Origin: Lactiplantibacillus dongliensis
GTDB taxonomy: Bacteria; Bacillota; Bacilli; Lactobacillales; Lactobacillaceae
Assembly (NCBI RefSeq): GCF_005405105.1
Contig: NZ_BJDK01000019.1
Location: forward strand, 1 to 64,000
Direction of reading: 5' to 3'
DNA length: 64,000 nt
The translations under genes and the position numbers were made by a program. This document shows positions 8,839 through 15,603 of the stretch, one piece after another; position 1 is the stretch's first letter; each line of letters starts with the position of its first letter. Below the pieces are notes generated by a model. It was not told where the DNA came from. It searched no databases and saw only the letters and a program-made list of their open reading frames with translations.

Positions 8839-10254
8839 ATGATTAGCAAAATCAATTGGAAAGCATTTCTCTTACCTTTAATTCTCGGCATCGCCATCTG
8901 GCTGCTGACACCATTCAAACCCACCGATATTAATACCGCCGCTTGGCATTTATTTGCTATCTTCGTCGCAACGATCGTGGCCTGCATTACCAAGCCACTG
9001 CCAATGATGGCGACAACCTTAATTGGGATCACCATTGCAACTTTATCAGGAATCTTTACGATGGATGAAGTCACGGCGGGCTTTGGGAACTCGACCGCTT
9101 GGATGGTTGCGATGTGTATGTTCATGGCCGCTGGCTTCATCAAGTCCGGCTTAGGTAAACGAATCGCCTACCTCTTCGTCAAGTTATTCGGTAAGCACAC
9201 GTTGGGCTTAGCTTATGCATTATCAGCCGTCGATACCGTCTTAGCCATTGGCATTCCAAGTAACAATGCCCGGGTCAATGGGATTATGTATCCAATCATC
9301 GATAACCTCTCGCACGAGATGGGTTCTGATCCGAAAAAAGGCACCCAACGCAAATTAGGTTCATTTCTAATCTTTAATGAATACGAAATCAACAACGTTA
9401 CTTCTGGCCTGTTTCTAACTGGGCTGGCTGGGAACATGGTCGCGTTAGGTCTAGCTAAGACACAAGGAATCACCGTTTCTTGGTTACAATGGTTTGCGGC
9501 TGCGAGTGTTCCTGGGATTCTTTCCCTCTTAATCATTCCGTTCGTCCTTTACAAAGTCTATCCACCCGAAGTCAAAGAAACGCCCAATGCCCATGCATGG
9601 GCCGATGCCCGCCTAAAAGAAATCGGTAAAATGACCTTGAGTGAAAAGATCATGTTAACGACCTTCGTCTTAGCAATTGGGCTCTGGCTCGTGGGGACCA
9701 AGCTTGGTATTGACGCCACTGAAGTCAGCTTTATTGCGGTCGTCATCCTCTTAATCACGGGGGTCTTAACGACCAAGGATATGTTAAAAGAAAGCTTTGC
9801 GTGGAATATCTTAGTGTGGTTATCAGTCATTATGTTAATGTCTCAAAAACTCATGACATTAGGCTTCTTCCCATGGTTCTCAAAGACGTTGGGTAACGCC
9901 TTGCACGGGATGAGCTGGCTGTTTGTCTTAATCATTTTATTCTTAGCTTACTTCTACTTACATTACATGTTCCCCAGTGTCTCGACCCAAATCTCCGCCC
10001 TGTATGCTGGCTTTCTCTCCGTAGCGATTGGGGCAGGAGTGCCCCATACGTTAGCGGCCTTAATGCTGGCCTTTTGTGGGTCAATCTATTTGTCCACGAC
10101 CCCTTATTCAGCCGGTCCAGCTGCGTTGCTTTCTGGTACTGGTTACGTTTCTAATAAAGAATGGTGGCAGCTAAGCGCCCTGATTGGGGTTATCTTCAAC
10201 GTCATCTGGCTGGGTGGCGGTCTCTTATGGACCAAGGTTATCGGCCTCTGGTAA
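8839..10254 (+). CDS. DASS-family dicarboxylate/citrate transporter
   Basis: 471 residues from the ATG at 8839, which has AAGGGG ten bases upstream; the frame from 8791 lacks this. There are about 12 hydrophobic segments. The block IPSNNARVNGIMYPIID matches the SNT-type substrate loop of the CitT/TtdT branch of the divalent anion:sodium symporter family, and a second SxxTxxS-like segment (PSVSTQISAL) lies near residue 380. These proteins often exchange a substrate such as citrate, tartrate, malate or fumarate for succinate. It is divergent from the fumarate-type reductase and followed by a LysR gene, so it likely imports the acceptor acid or exports succinate (inference). Confidence 0.88.
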   Translation: MISKINWKAFLLPLILGIAIWLLTPFKPTDINTAAWHLFAIFVATIVACITKPLPMMATTLIGITIATLSGIFTMDEVTAGFGNSTAWMVAMCMFMAAGFIKSGLGKRIAYLFVKLFGKHTLGLAYALSAVDTVLAIGIPSNNARVNGIMYPIIDNLSHEMGSDPKKGTQRKLGSFLIFNEYEINNVTSGLFLTGLAGNMVALGLAKTQGITVSWLQWFAAASVPGILSLLIIPFVLYKVYPPEVKETPNAHAWADARLKEIGKMTLSEKIMLTTFVLAIGLWLVGTKLGIDATEVSFIAVVILLITGVLTTKDMLKESFAWNILVWLSVIMLMSQKLMTLGFFPWFSKTLGNALHGMSWLFVLIILFLAYFYLHYMFPSVSTQISALYAGFLSVAIGAGVPHTLAALMLAFCGSIYLSTTPYSAGPAALLSGTGYVSNKEWWQLSALIGVIFNVIWLGGGLLWTKVIGLW

Positions 10255-10271
10255 TCAAAAATTAAAAGCCG

Positions 10272-10314
10272 CTCCTAAACTAATTTACGCTATACTTAAC
10301 TTAGTTTAGGGGAG
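10272..10314 (+). terminator. terminator-like hairpin overlapping the LysR ribosome binding site
   Basis: Ten perfect pairs (10274-10283 with 10301-10310), extendable by two, enclose a 17-base loop and are followed by GGTTTTTT. It can end transcription of the transporter gene. Its 3' arm also contains the first G residues of the GGGGAGG that serves the LysR start at 10323, so it may restrict LysR translation on read-through transcripts. Confidence 0.65.
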
Positions 10315-10322
10315 GTTTTTTA

Positions 10323-11210
10323 ATGAATGAGCGCGATTTAAAATACTATTGTCACTTAGTCGAGAGCGGCAACTACACGGCCACGGCCAAACACTTTCAA
10401 GTGACCCAGCCCGCCATTTCGGCTGCTTTGAAACGGTTAGAAACCCAATACGGCACCCAGCTATTAAGCCAAGCCAATCATCGCGCCCGCTTAGTCACGA
10501 CCGCTGCCGGTCAAGTCCTATATATTCGCGCGCGCAAGCTCATTCAAGAATTCGCTCAAGTAGCCTTAGACGTCCAGCACGCCGATGATCAAAAGGTTCG
10601 ACTAGGATTTTCACATAACGCCGCCAGTATTTGGTTGCCAACAGTCATTGAAACCTTTGCGCATCACCACTTACTGCCAGCTATTGCTACGACCGTCGCA
10701 ATGTCGGAACCTTTATTCGACCAGCTCCATCACCATAAGTTGGACGCTGCCATCTTGTCGACCTTACAGCCGATGCAATCAGCAGACTTGCAGGTCTTTC
10801 AATTAACGACCCACCCACTTTGCGTACTCGTTAATCGCCATCACCCGCTCAGCCAGCAATCGATGATCCAAGCGACTGATTTACAACAAGTCCCCATCAT
10901 CGCGCGCTTACCACACTCGTTGCCACGCACCGCTTTAGCACAATATTGCCAGCAGCGACAACTGCAGCCAAATATTATCTACGAGGCCCATTCGAATCAA
11001 TTAGTTGAGAAATTAGTCGCCCGTAATCTCGGCATCGGCTTCGTGATTGCCGGTTCGGTCTCGCTGAGCCAAGACGTCGTGGCCGTGCCATTAAAGTCCA
11101 GTGAAGCAATTACCTGCTACATGCAACTCGTCGTCCGCAAGTCTTTCTTACCAACGGCCCGACAAGTTCATTGCATTAGCTTACTCAAACAGATTCCAAC
11201 CCAAGGATAA
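10323..11210 (+). CDS. LysR-type transcriptional regulator
   Basis: 295 residues. The N-terminal winged helix-turn-helix (YYCHLVESGNYTATAKHFQV, then TQPAISAALKRLE) is typical of LysR, and the rest fits the periplasmic-binding-like effector domain. The ATG follows GGGGAGG. It sits directly after the dicarboxylate transporter and probably controls the divergent reductase/transporter promoters in response to an organic acid (inference from position). Confidence 0.9.
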   Translation: MNERDLKYYCHLVESGNYTATAKHFQVTQPAISAALKRLETQYGTQLLSQANHRARLVTTAAGQVLYIRARKLIQEFAQVALDVQHADDQKVRLGFSHNAASIWLPTVIETFAHHHLLPAIATTVAMSEPLFDQLHHHKLDAAILSTLQPMQSADLQVFQLTTHPLCVLVNRHHPLSQQSMIQATDLQQVPIIARLPHSLPRTALAQYCQQRQLQPNIIYEAHSNQLVEKLVARNLGIGFVIAGSVSLSQDVVAVPLKSSEAITCYMQLVVRKSFLPTARQVHCISLLKQIPTQG

Positions 11211-11246
11211 TTAGTCGACTCAAAATCACGGCTTTAGCCGAAAGCC

Positions 11247-11278
11247 GTCACAGTTTGTTCACAGGCCGCGGCTATACT
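11247..11278 (+). promoter_or_regulatory. promoter of sRNA-like unit 1 with tandem TCACA boxes
   Basis: GTCACA (11247) and TTCACA (11258) are spaced 11 bases start to start, and a -10 TATACT lies at 11273. A normal -35 is missing, suggesting activator dependence. The second box is seven bases plus GG before the -10, exactly as in unit 2 at 13822-13853. The layout resembles PhoP-type direct repeats. Confidence 0.5.
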
Positions 11279-11284
11279 TTAGGC

Positions 11285-11430
11285 ATAGTCAATTAAGGAA
11301 CGCCCCATTCCCGAACGACATCCTAACTTTAAAATTCATTGACGCCCCCAAGTAATGAATTGTGTGTGTGATACCCTAACTTTAAAGTTTTATCCCTTTT
11401 TCCACCATTCTTCCCCGGATGGTGGTTTTT
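11285..11430 (+). ncRNA. sRNA-like transcription unit 1 (C-rich loops)
   Basis: About 146 nt with no credible reading frame. A hairpin with stem AATTCATT/AATGAATT (11333-11361) presents the loop GACGCCCCCAAGT. A small AACTTTAAAGTT palindrome follows, then an intrinsic terminator with stem CCACCAT/ATGGTGG, a C-rich loop and a T-run at 11426-11430. Two relatives at 13860 and 14386 keep the same order of elements. C-rich loops of this kind could pair with Shine-Dalgarno sequences of target mRNAs (inference). The start is estimated from the -10. Confidence 0.6.
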
Positions 11431-11431
11431 A

Positions 11432-11560
11432 GAGTGTGAGGTCCAACGGGTGCCCCTGAGCATTGCCTAGCTAGTCAATGATACCGATGAACTGTCCGGA
11501 ATTATTGACTGGCGTAGCAAGCGTAGTCGCCAGCTTTGCCGAACACGTTTCGGCAAATTC
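11432..11560. repeat. structured ~125-bp repeat, copy A
   Basis: Shares with copies B (14017) and C (14155) the blocks GAGCATTGCCTAGCTAGTCA, GCGTAGCAAGC and a final hairpin TTGCCGAA..TTCGGCAA. A second stem pairs GTCAATGAT with ATTATTGAC. It begins immediately after the terminator of sRNA-like unit 1, as copy B does after unit 2. Confidence 0.75.
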
Positions 11561-11769
11561 ACAAAAAAGCCGCTGTCACTAGCACTACTTAGGCCTCAAC
11601 AGTCCTAAAATCTCCCTTTTACCACAATTTTCTAACCCGTTTAGTAAGTCCGCACCCCAATCCAACCCATTAGCTCACCTAACAAAGTCCCCATCACACC
11701 GGCATTTCGTTGACCAACTACAACATCCTATCGTAAGCTGGCACTACTTTAAAGATGGGGGAAATTCAT
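11561..11769. other. intergenic leader of the amidohydrolase gene
   Basis: C- and A-rich, without an open frame or clear repeat. It includes the GGGGGAA ribosome binding site of the amidohydrolase; no promoter could be picked with confidence. Confidence 0.4.
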
Positions 11770-12951
11770 ATGTCTAAAACTACATTCAAGAATTGCCAGT
11801 TATTCGACGGCGCCCATGACGCCATTCAAGCTAATAGTTGGTTCACGGTTAATGATACTGGTCGCATTACCGCGATAGGGACCGGGACCGCGCCAAGCAG
11901 TGACCACGTTGTTGATCTCAATGGCAAATATGTCATGCCGGGGTTGATCAATGCTCACACGCACATCACGATGGACCCCAAAGTCGGCAGTGGCGACACT
12001 GGCGTCGATGAAGTCACGGCGACGGTCCGCGCCGTTCAAAATTTACATGAACTCTTAAAATCAGGTGTAACGTATATTCGCGAATGCGGCTGTACATTTA
12101 ACATCGACGTCGCACTTGAGAAACTACGCGCAACTGGTAAATTAACCAAGATTCCCAACATTTTACCGTCTGGCCAGCCATTTTCAATGACGGGTGGTCA
12201 TGGTGACTTGCCAAACTTCGGCAAACTAGTCGATTCACCAGACGAAATGCGTAAAGCCGTGCGGACGGCCCTGCGTGATGGCGTCAAAGCGGTCAAACTC
12301 ATGGCAACCGGTGGCGTCATGACCCCTGGTGACTTTATGGATGATCCGCAATTGACCATTGAAGAAATGTCAGTCGCGGTCGCCGAAGCCCATCACAAGG
12401 GTAATATTGTCGCCGCCCATGCGGAAGGCAATCCCGGCATCTATAACGCCATCAAAGCCGGCGTTGATTCGATCGAACACGGCTGTTACGTCACCGATGA
12501 CGAGATCGACATGATGCTCGATCAAGGCACTTACTTGACACCCACCCTAGTCGCCGCTTGGACGATTCCTGAATTTGGCCCGGGTAAGTTACCCGACTGG
12601 GAAGTCAAAAAGTCCGCCGATGCCTGGGGCGATATTTGCGTCAACATCGAACATGCTCGTCAACGCGGCGTAAAAATCACGTTGGGAACCGATGCCGGTA
12701 CGCCCTATAATGACTTCTCAATGACGCCAGTTGAATTCGAATTAATGGTCCGTAATGGTGCGCCGAACTTTGCTGCCTTACAGACCAATCAAAATTCAGC
12801 GGCGTTATTAAACATCGCCGATGATTATGGAACGCTAGCCGAAAATAAAATTGCGGACTTCTTAGTGTTAGACCGCGATCCGTTAGCGGACGTCAAGGCC
12901 GTCCAACAATTAGACAAGGCCGTCTATAAAGCAGGCGTCCAAGTGTATTAA
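11770..12951 (+). CDS. amidohydrolase (imidazolonepropionase/prolidase-like)
   Basis: 393 residues from the ATG at 11770 (GGGGGAA upstream). Metal ligands of the amidohydrolase superfamily are visible in order: HTH in GLINAHTHITMD (about residue 63), the lysine of VKLMATGG (about 178), His in AAHAEG and SIEHG, and Asp in LGTDAG. It therefore should carry a binuclear metal centre. The subgroup is that of Xaa-Pro dipeptidase/imidazolonepropionase-related cytosolic hydrolases; the substrate is unknown. It is monocistronic, with a terminator at 12963-12994. Confidence 0.85.
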   Translation: MSKTTFKNCQLFDGAHDAIQANSWFTVNDTGRITAIGTGTAPSSDHVVDLNGKYVMPGLINAHTHITMDPKVGSGDTGVDEVTATVRAVQNLHELLKSGVTYIRECGCTFNIDVALEKLRATGKLTKIPNILPSGQPFSMTGGHGDLPNFGKLVDSPDEMRKAVRTALRDGVKAVKLMATGGVMTPGDFMDDPQLTIEEMSVAVAEAHHKGNIVAAHAEGNPGIYNAIKAGVDSIEHGCYVTDDEIDMMLDQGTYLTPTLVAAWTIPEFGPGKLPDWEVKKSADAWGDICVNIEHARQRGVKITLGTDAGTPYNDFSMTPVEFELMVRNGAPNFAALQTNQNSAALLNIADDYGTLAENKIADFLVLDRDPLADVKAVQQLDKAVYKAGVQVY

Positions 12952-12962
12952 ACTAAGGCATT

Positions 12963-12994
12963 AAAAAAGATTGGGCTAGCGTCCAATCTTTTTT
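12963..12994 (+). terminator. intrinsic terminator of the amidohydrolase gene
   Basis: AAAAAAGATTGG pairs with CCAATCTTTTTT across an 8-base loop; the T-run ends the stem. Confidence 0.85.
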
Positions 12995-13076
12995 GATAGC
13001 CACTATTCAGTAGGCAAACGTCACAAAATTTGCTAGAATACCCCTTAACAATTAAAACTTGAAGGGGGAACCCACT

Positions 13077-13769
13077 TTGTTCTTTTTTGACCCAACTTAC
13101 TTTCTCGTCATTATCGGCTTAATCATCTCGATGGCCGCTTCCAGCTACGTTAACCGCACGTTCCATCATTATGATAGTTACCGTAGCCAAAGCAACCAGA
13201 CCGGGAGCGATGCGGCCCGCTTTATCTTATCGCAATCTGGTATTCAAGATGTCGGCGTCCAGGCCATCAGTGGCGACTTAACTGATAATTACAACGGCCA
13301 GACTAAGGTACTCAGCTTGTCTGAATCTACCGCCAACTCAACTTCAGTTGCCGCAATTGGTGTCGCGGCGCATGAATGCGGACACGCGGTTCAAGATCAC
13401 GTCAATTATTGGCCGATGCGCTTACGAACGGCCTTAGTTCCCGCCGCCAATCTCGGGTCAATGTTATCATTACCAATAATCATCGTCGGGGTCTTATTGA
13501 GTTACAACACAACGTTAATTCATATCGGAATCTTCTTATTCTCGTTAGCGTTACTTTTCCAACTAGTCACCTTACCCGTAGAATTCAATGCGTCCCGGCG
13601 TGCTTTAAAGATTTTGTCAGATGGTCAAGTCCTAACGCCAACCGAAGTGCCGATGGTTCGCAAAGTTTTAGTCGCAGCGGCGCTAACTTATGTTGCCGCG
13701 GCGCTATCGACTTTCCTACAACTCTTGCGGCTGGTGCTCTTATTCGGCGGCAATCGCGACAACGATTAA
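13077..13769 (+). CDS. membrane zinc metallopeptidase, YugP-like
   Basis: About 230 residues. I place the start at the TTG at 13077 because AAGGGGG lies eight bases upstream; the frame from 13059 would include it. There is an N-terminal membrane segment, the zinc motif AAHECGHAVQ (HExxH) at about residue 105, and two or three C-terminal membrane segments, matching the neutral zinc metallopeptidase family of YugP. The role of this family is not well defined. It lies between two sRNA-like regions and has no operon partner. Confidence 0.88.
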   Translation: MFFFDPTYFLVIIGLIISMAASSYVNRTFHHYDSYRSQSNQTGSDAARFILSQSGIQDVGVQAISGDLTDNYNGQTKVLSLSESTANSTSVAAIGVAAHECGHAVQDHVNYWPMRLRTALVPAANLGSMLSLPIIIVGVLLSYNTTLIHIGIFLFSLALLFQLVTLPVEFNASRRALKILSDGQVLTPTEVPMVRKVLVAAALTYVAAALSTFLQLLRLVLLFGGNRDND

Positions 13770-13821
13770 AAGTTAGCTTAACAAATGCTTAGGGATTTTT
13801 TCACGACATTGCACCAGTTCG

Positions 13822-13853
13822 TTCACATATTCTTCACAGGCACTCGGTATGAT
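13822..13853 (+). promoter_or_regulatory. promoter of sRNA-like unit 2 with tandem TTCACA boxes
   Basis: Two TTCACA hexamers (13822 and 13833) are 11 bases apart start to start, and a -10 TATGAT lies at 13848. No good -35 is present. The arrangement and distances match the promoter of unit 1. Confidence 0.55.
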
Positions 13854-13859
13854 AGCATC

Positions 13860-14012
13860 ATAGCAATTGAGGTAAAGCTCATTGTTACTATCTACAACCT
13901 AAAATTTTTCATTTACTCCTCCAAAGTAATGAAATTAATAACGTCAGGTGACTCCCCATCACCTGACTACCCTACTCCTTTTTCCACCGTATCCCCGTAC
14001 GGTGGTTTTTTT
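13860..14012 (+). ncRNA. sRNA-like transcription unit 2 (C-rich loops)
   Basis: About 153 nt. Hairpin 1 (13907-13934) has stem TTTCATT/AATGAAA and loop TACTCCTCCAAAGT. Hairpin 2 (13943-13967) has a perfect 9-bp stem GTCAGGTGA/TCACCTGAC and loop CTCCCCA. The terminator (13984-14012) has an 8-bp stem CCACCGTA/TACGGTGG, loop TCCCCG and T7. All three loops are C-rich. Loop CTCCTCC is complementary to GGAGGAG Shine-Dalgarno sequences. There is no coding frame with a ribosome binding site. It is homologous to unit 3 in hairpin 1 and to unit 1 in its terminator. Confidence 0.7.
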
Positions 14013-14016
14013 GTAG

Positions 14017-14147
14017 AGTGAGAGGCAAAGTGGGTTGGTGACGAGCATTGCCTAGCTAAATCAATTATCCGGTGGGCTTCCGGATGGTTGACTTAGCGTA
14101 GCAAGCACAGTCACCAGCTTTGCCGAACACGTTTCGGCAAGTTTGAA
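14017..14147. repeat. structured ~125-bp repeat, copy B
   Basis: Starts five bases after the terminator of sRNA-like unit 2. It has the shared blocks GGTTGGTGACGAGCATTGCC and GCGTAGCAAGC and the hairpin TTGCCGAA..TTCGGCAA. Its middle stem uses ATCCGG..CCGGAT, different in sequence from copy A but in the same place. Confidence 0.75.
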
Positions 14148-14154
14148 GCAAATG

Positions 14155-14283
14155 CCTGAGAGAGCCAACGGGTTGGTGACGAGTATTGCCTAGCCAGTCA
14201 ATGATGTCGGTGACCTTCCGGCATTGTTGGCGTGGCGTAGCAAGCGGAGTCGCCAGTTGGATCGAACGCGTTTCAGCCAACTA
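14155..14283. repeat. structured ~125-bp repeat, copy C
   Basis: Tandem to copy B. The final hairpin has the stem GTTGG/CCAAC where copies A and B have TTGCC/GGCAA, a paired change that keeps base pairing. The block GGTTGGTGACGAGTATTGCC is shared with B. Confidence 0.75.
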
Positions 14284-14350
14284 GCCCCCAAAAAACGACC
14301 GGCAGTTTAAACGAAAACTTTACAATTTCCATAACTTAACACATATCACT

Positions 14351-14379
14351 TTAACTTTTACCCACCAAGTCGTTATACT
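14351..14379 (+). promoter_or_regulatory. promoter of sRNA-like unit 3
   Basis: TTAACT, a 17-base spacer and TATACT form a housekeeping-type promoter. The tandem TTCACA boxes of units 1 and 2 are not clearly kept. Confidence 0.6.
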
Positions 14380-14385
14380 AGGAAC

Positions 14386-14526
14386 ATGGTAGTTGAACTT
14401 GTCACTCAATTACCATAATCTTTTTCATTTACTCCTCCAAAGTTAATGAAAAATTAGTTTCGTTGGGCACTCCAACCTAACGAAAAGAACTACTCCTTTT
14501 GCCGTCGCTTAACAGCGATGGTTTTT
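14386..14526 (+). ncRNA. sRNA-like transcription unit 3 (C-rich loop)
   Basis: About 141 nt. A 5' hairpin pairs GGTAGTTGA with TCAATTACC. The conserved hairpin (14421-14453) has stem TTTTTCATT/AATGAAAAA and the loop TACTCCTCCAAAGTT, nearly identical to unit 2. A third imperfect hairpin (14458-14485) shows ACTCC in its loop. The terminator (14502-14526) has stem CCGTCGCT/AGCGATGG and T5. It ends about 80 bases before the hydrolase gene. Confidence 0.68.
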
Positions 14527-14605
14527 ATTTTTACTTTCAGAAAACTTGCAATTCTAAAACCGGCAAGCGTATGATAATCGAGGAAGCTTGATAAGGAGTG
14601 ATTAC

Positions 14606-15544
14606 ATGAAGAAGCGTAGTTGGGTCGCGGCATTAGCGACGCCCCTAACGTTATTTACCGCCACGCTGTTAGCTAGTGAAAAGTTATATAACTTTGCTTT
14701 CAAACGGGTCGATTACGTCCCTGAAACTTCGGCTGACAAACAAAAGTACGCGGATGCTTATTGGGCTTACGTCAACTGGTTATATCGGCAGCCGATTCAA
14801 AAGTGGCAATTGAACCTGGGCGATGCTGAAAACCGTCTCGTGGCGCAATATGTCCCGGCTAAGGCCAATAGTCGTAAAACGGTTATTATTTCACACGGCT
14901 ATAAAGGCGACGGCGAAACCATGGCGAATTACGCCTACATGTTCCATAACATGGGCTATAACGTCTTGTTGCCAGATGATCGTGGTCATGGTAAAAGTGC
15001 CGGCAAATATATCAGTTTTGGCTGGCAAGATCGGCGCGACTACCTTGGTTGGGTCGATCAAGTCATTAAGACGGTCGGCAAGTCAGCCGAAATCGTCCTC
15101 TTTGGTGTCAGTATGGGTGGGGCCACCGTTGAGATGATGAGCGGTGAAGAATTACCACCACAAGTAAAAGCCATCATCGCCGACTGTGGCTATACCAGTA
15201 TTGAAGAAGAATTAGCTTACTTATTGAAACGGCAATTTCATTTACCGAAATACCCATTTGTGCCAATTGTTAGCTTTATCAATCGCCACCGTATGGGTTA
15301 TTTCTTAAGCGATGTCAGTTCTGTTGAACAGTTACGCCATAATAAGTTACCAATCTTCTTCATTCATGGTGAAAAAGATGTCTACGTCCCCAGTTGGATG
15401 TTGAAGAAAAACTACCGTGCAACAACCGCACCTAAGATGATGTGGCAAGTGCCGAATGCCACGCACGCGGAAAGCTTTTGGATTGGCCCCGCGGCTTACG
15501 AAAAGCATGTGAGTGCCTTTTTGAATCGTTATCTAGACGACTAA
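14606..15544 (+). CDS. alpha/beta hydrolase (membrane-anchored)
   Basis: 312 residues from the ATG at 14606 (AAGGAG upstream). One N-terminal hydrophobic segment (about 5-25) suggests membrane anchoring. The alpha/beta-hydrolase fold is shown by VIISHGYKG, the nucleophile elbow GVSMGG (Ser about residue 170), FFIHGEKDVYVP with the acidic residue, and the catalytic His in ATHAES. The substrate is unknown; similar Lactiplantibacillus proteins are annotated as cell-surface hydrolases. Monocistronic, followed by a strong terminator. Confidence 0.88.
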   Translation: MKKRSWVAALATPLTLFTATLLASEKLYNFAFKRVDYVPETSADKQKYADAYWAYVNWLYRQPIQKWQLNLGDAENRLVAQYVPAKANSRKTVIISHGYKGDGETMANYAYMFHNMGYNVLLPDDRGHGKSAGKYISFGWQDRRDYLGWVDQVIKTVGKSAEIVLFGVSMGGATVEMMSGEELPPQVKAIIADCGYTSIEEELAYLLKRQFHLPKYPFVPIVSFINRHRMGYFLSDVSSVEQLRHNKLPIFFIHGEKDVYVPSWMLKKNYRATTAPKMMWQVPNATHAESFWIGPAAYEKHVSAFLNRYLDD

Positions 15545-15548
15545 ACCT

Positions 15549-15589
15549 AAATAGGTGGTGAAAACTTTTACAGTTTTCACCACCTATTT
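15549..15589. terminator. bidirectional terminator between hydrolase and glycerate kinase genes
   Basis: An 18-bp perfect stem (AAATAGGTGGTGAAAACT and complement) with a 5-base loop lies between two convergent genes. Confidence 0.85.
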
Positions 15590-15603
15590 GATTTAAATTC
15601 AGT

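Noticed and set aside
8808-9830. Three minus-strand open frames of 90-111 codons
   Set aside because: They mirror the membrane transporter gene on the other strand, a common effect of hydrophobic coding sequence; no ribosome binding sites.
13376-14021. Two plus-strand frames near the zinc peptidase (138 and 78 codons)
   Set aside because: The first lies inside the peptidase gene in another frame. The second spans the sRNA-like unit and crosses its hairpins and terminator, without a ribosome binding site.
11432-14283. CRISPR array or tRNA cluster
   Set aside because: The repeats are ~125 bp, only three copies, in two separate gaps, with no short regular repeat-spacer pattern and no tRNA TPsiC or CCA-type arms.
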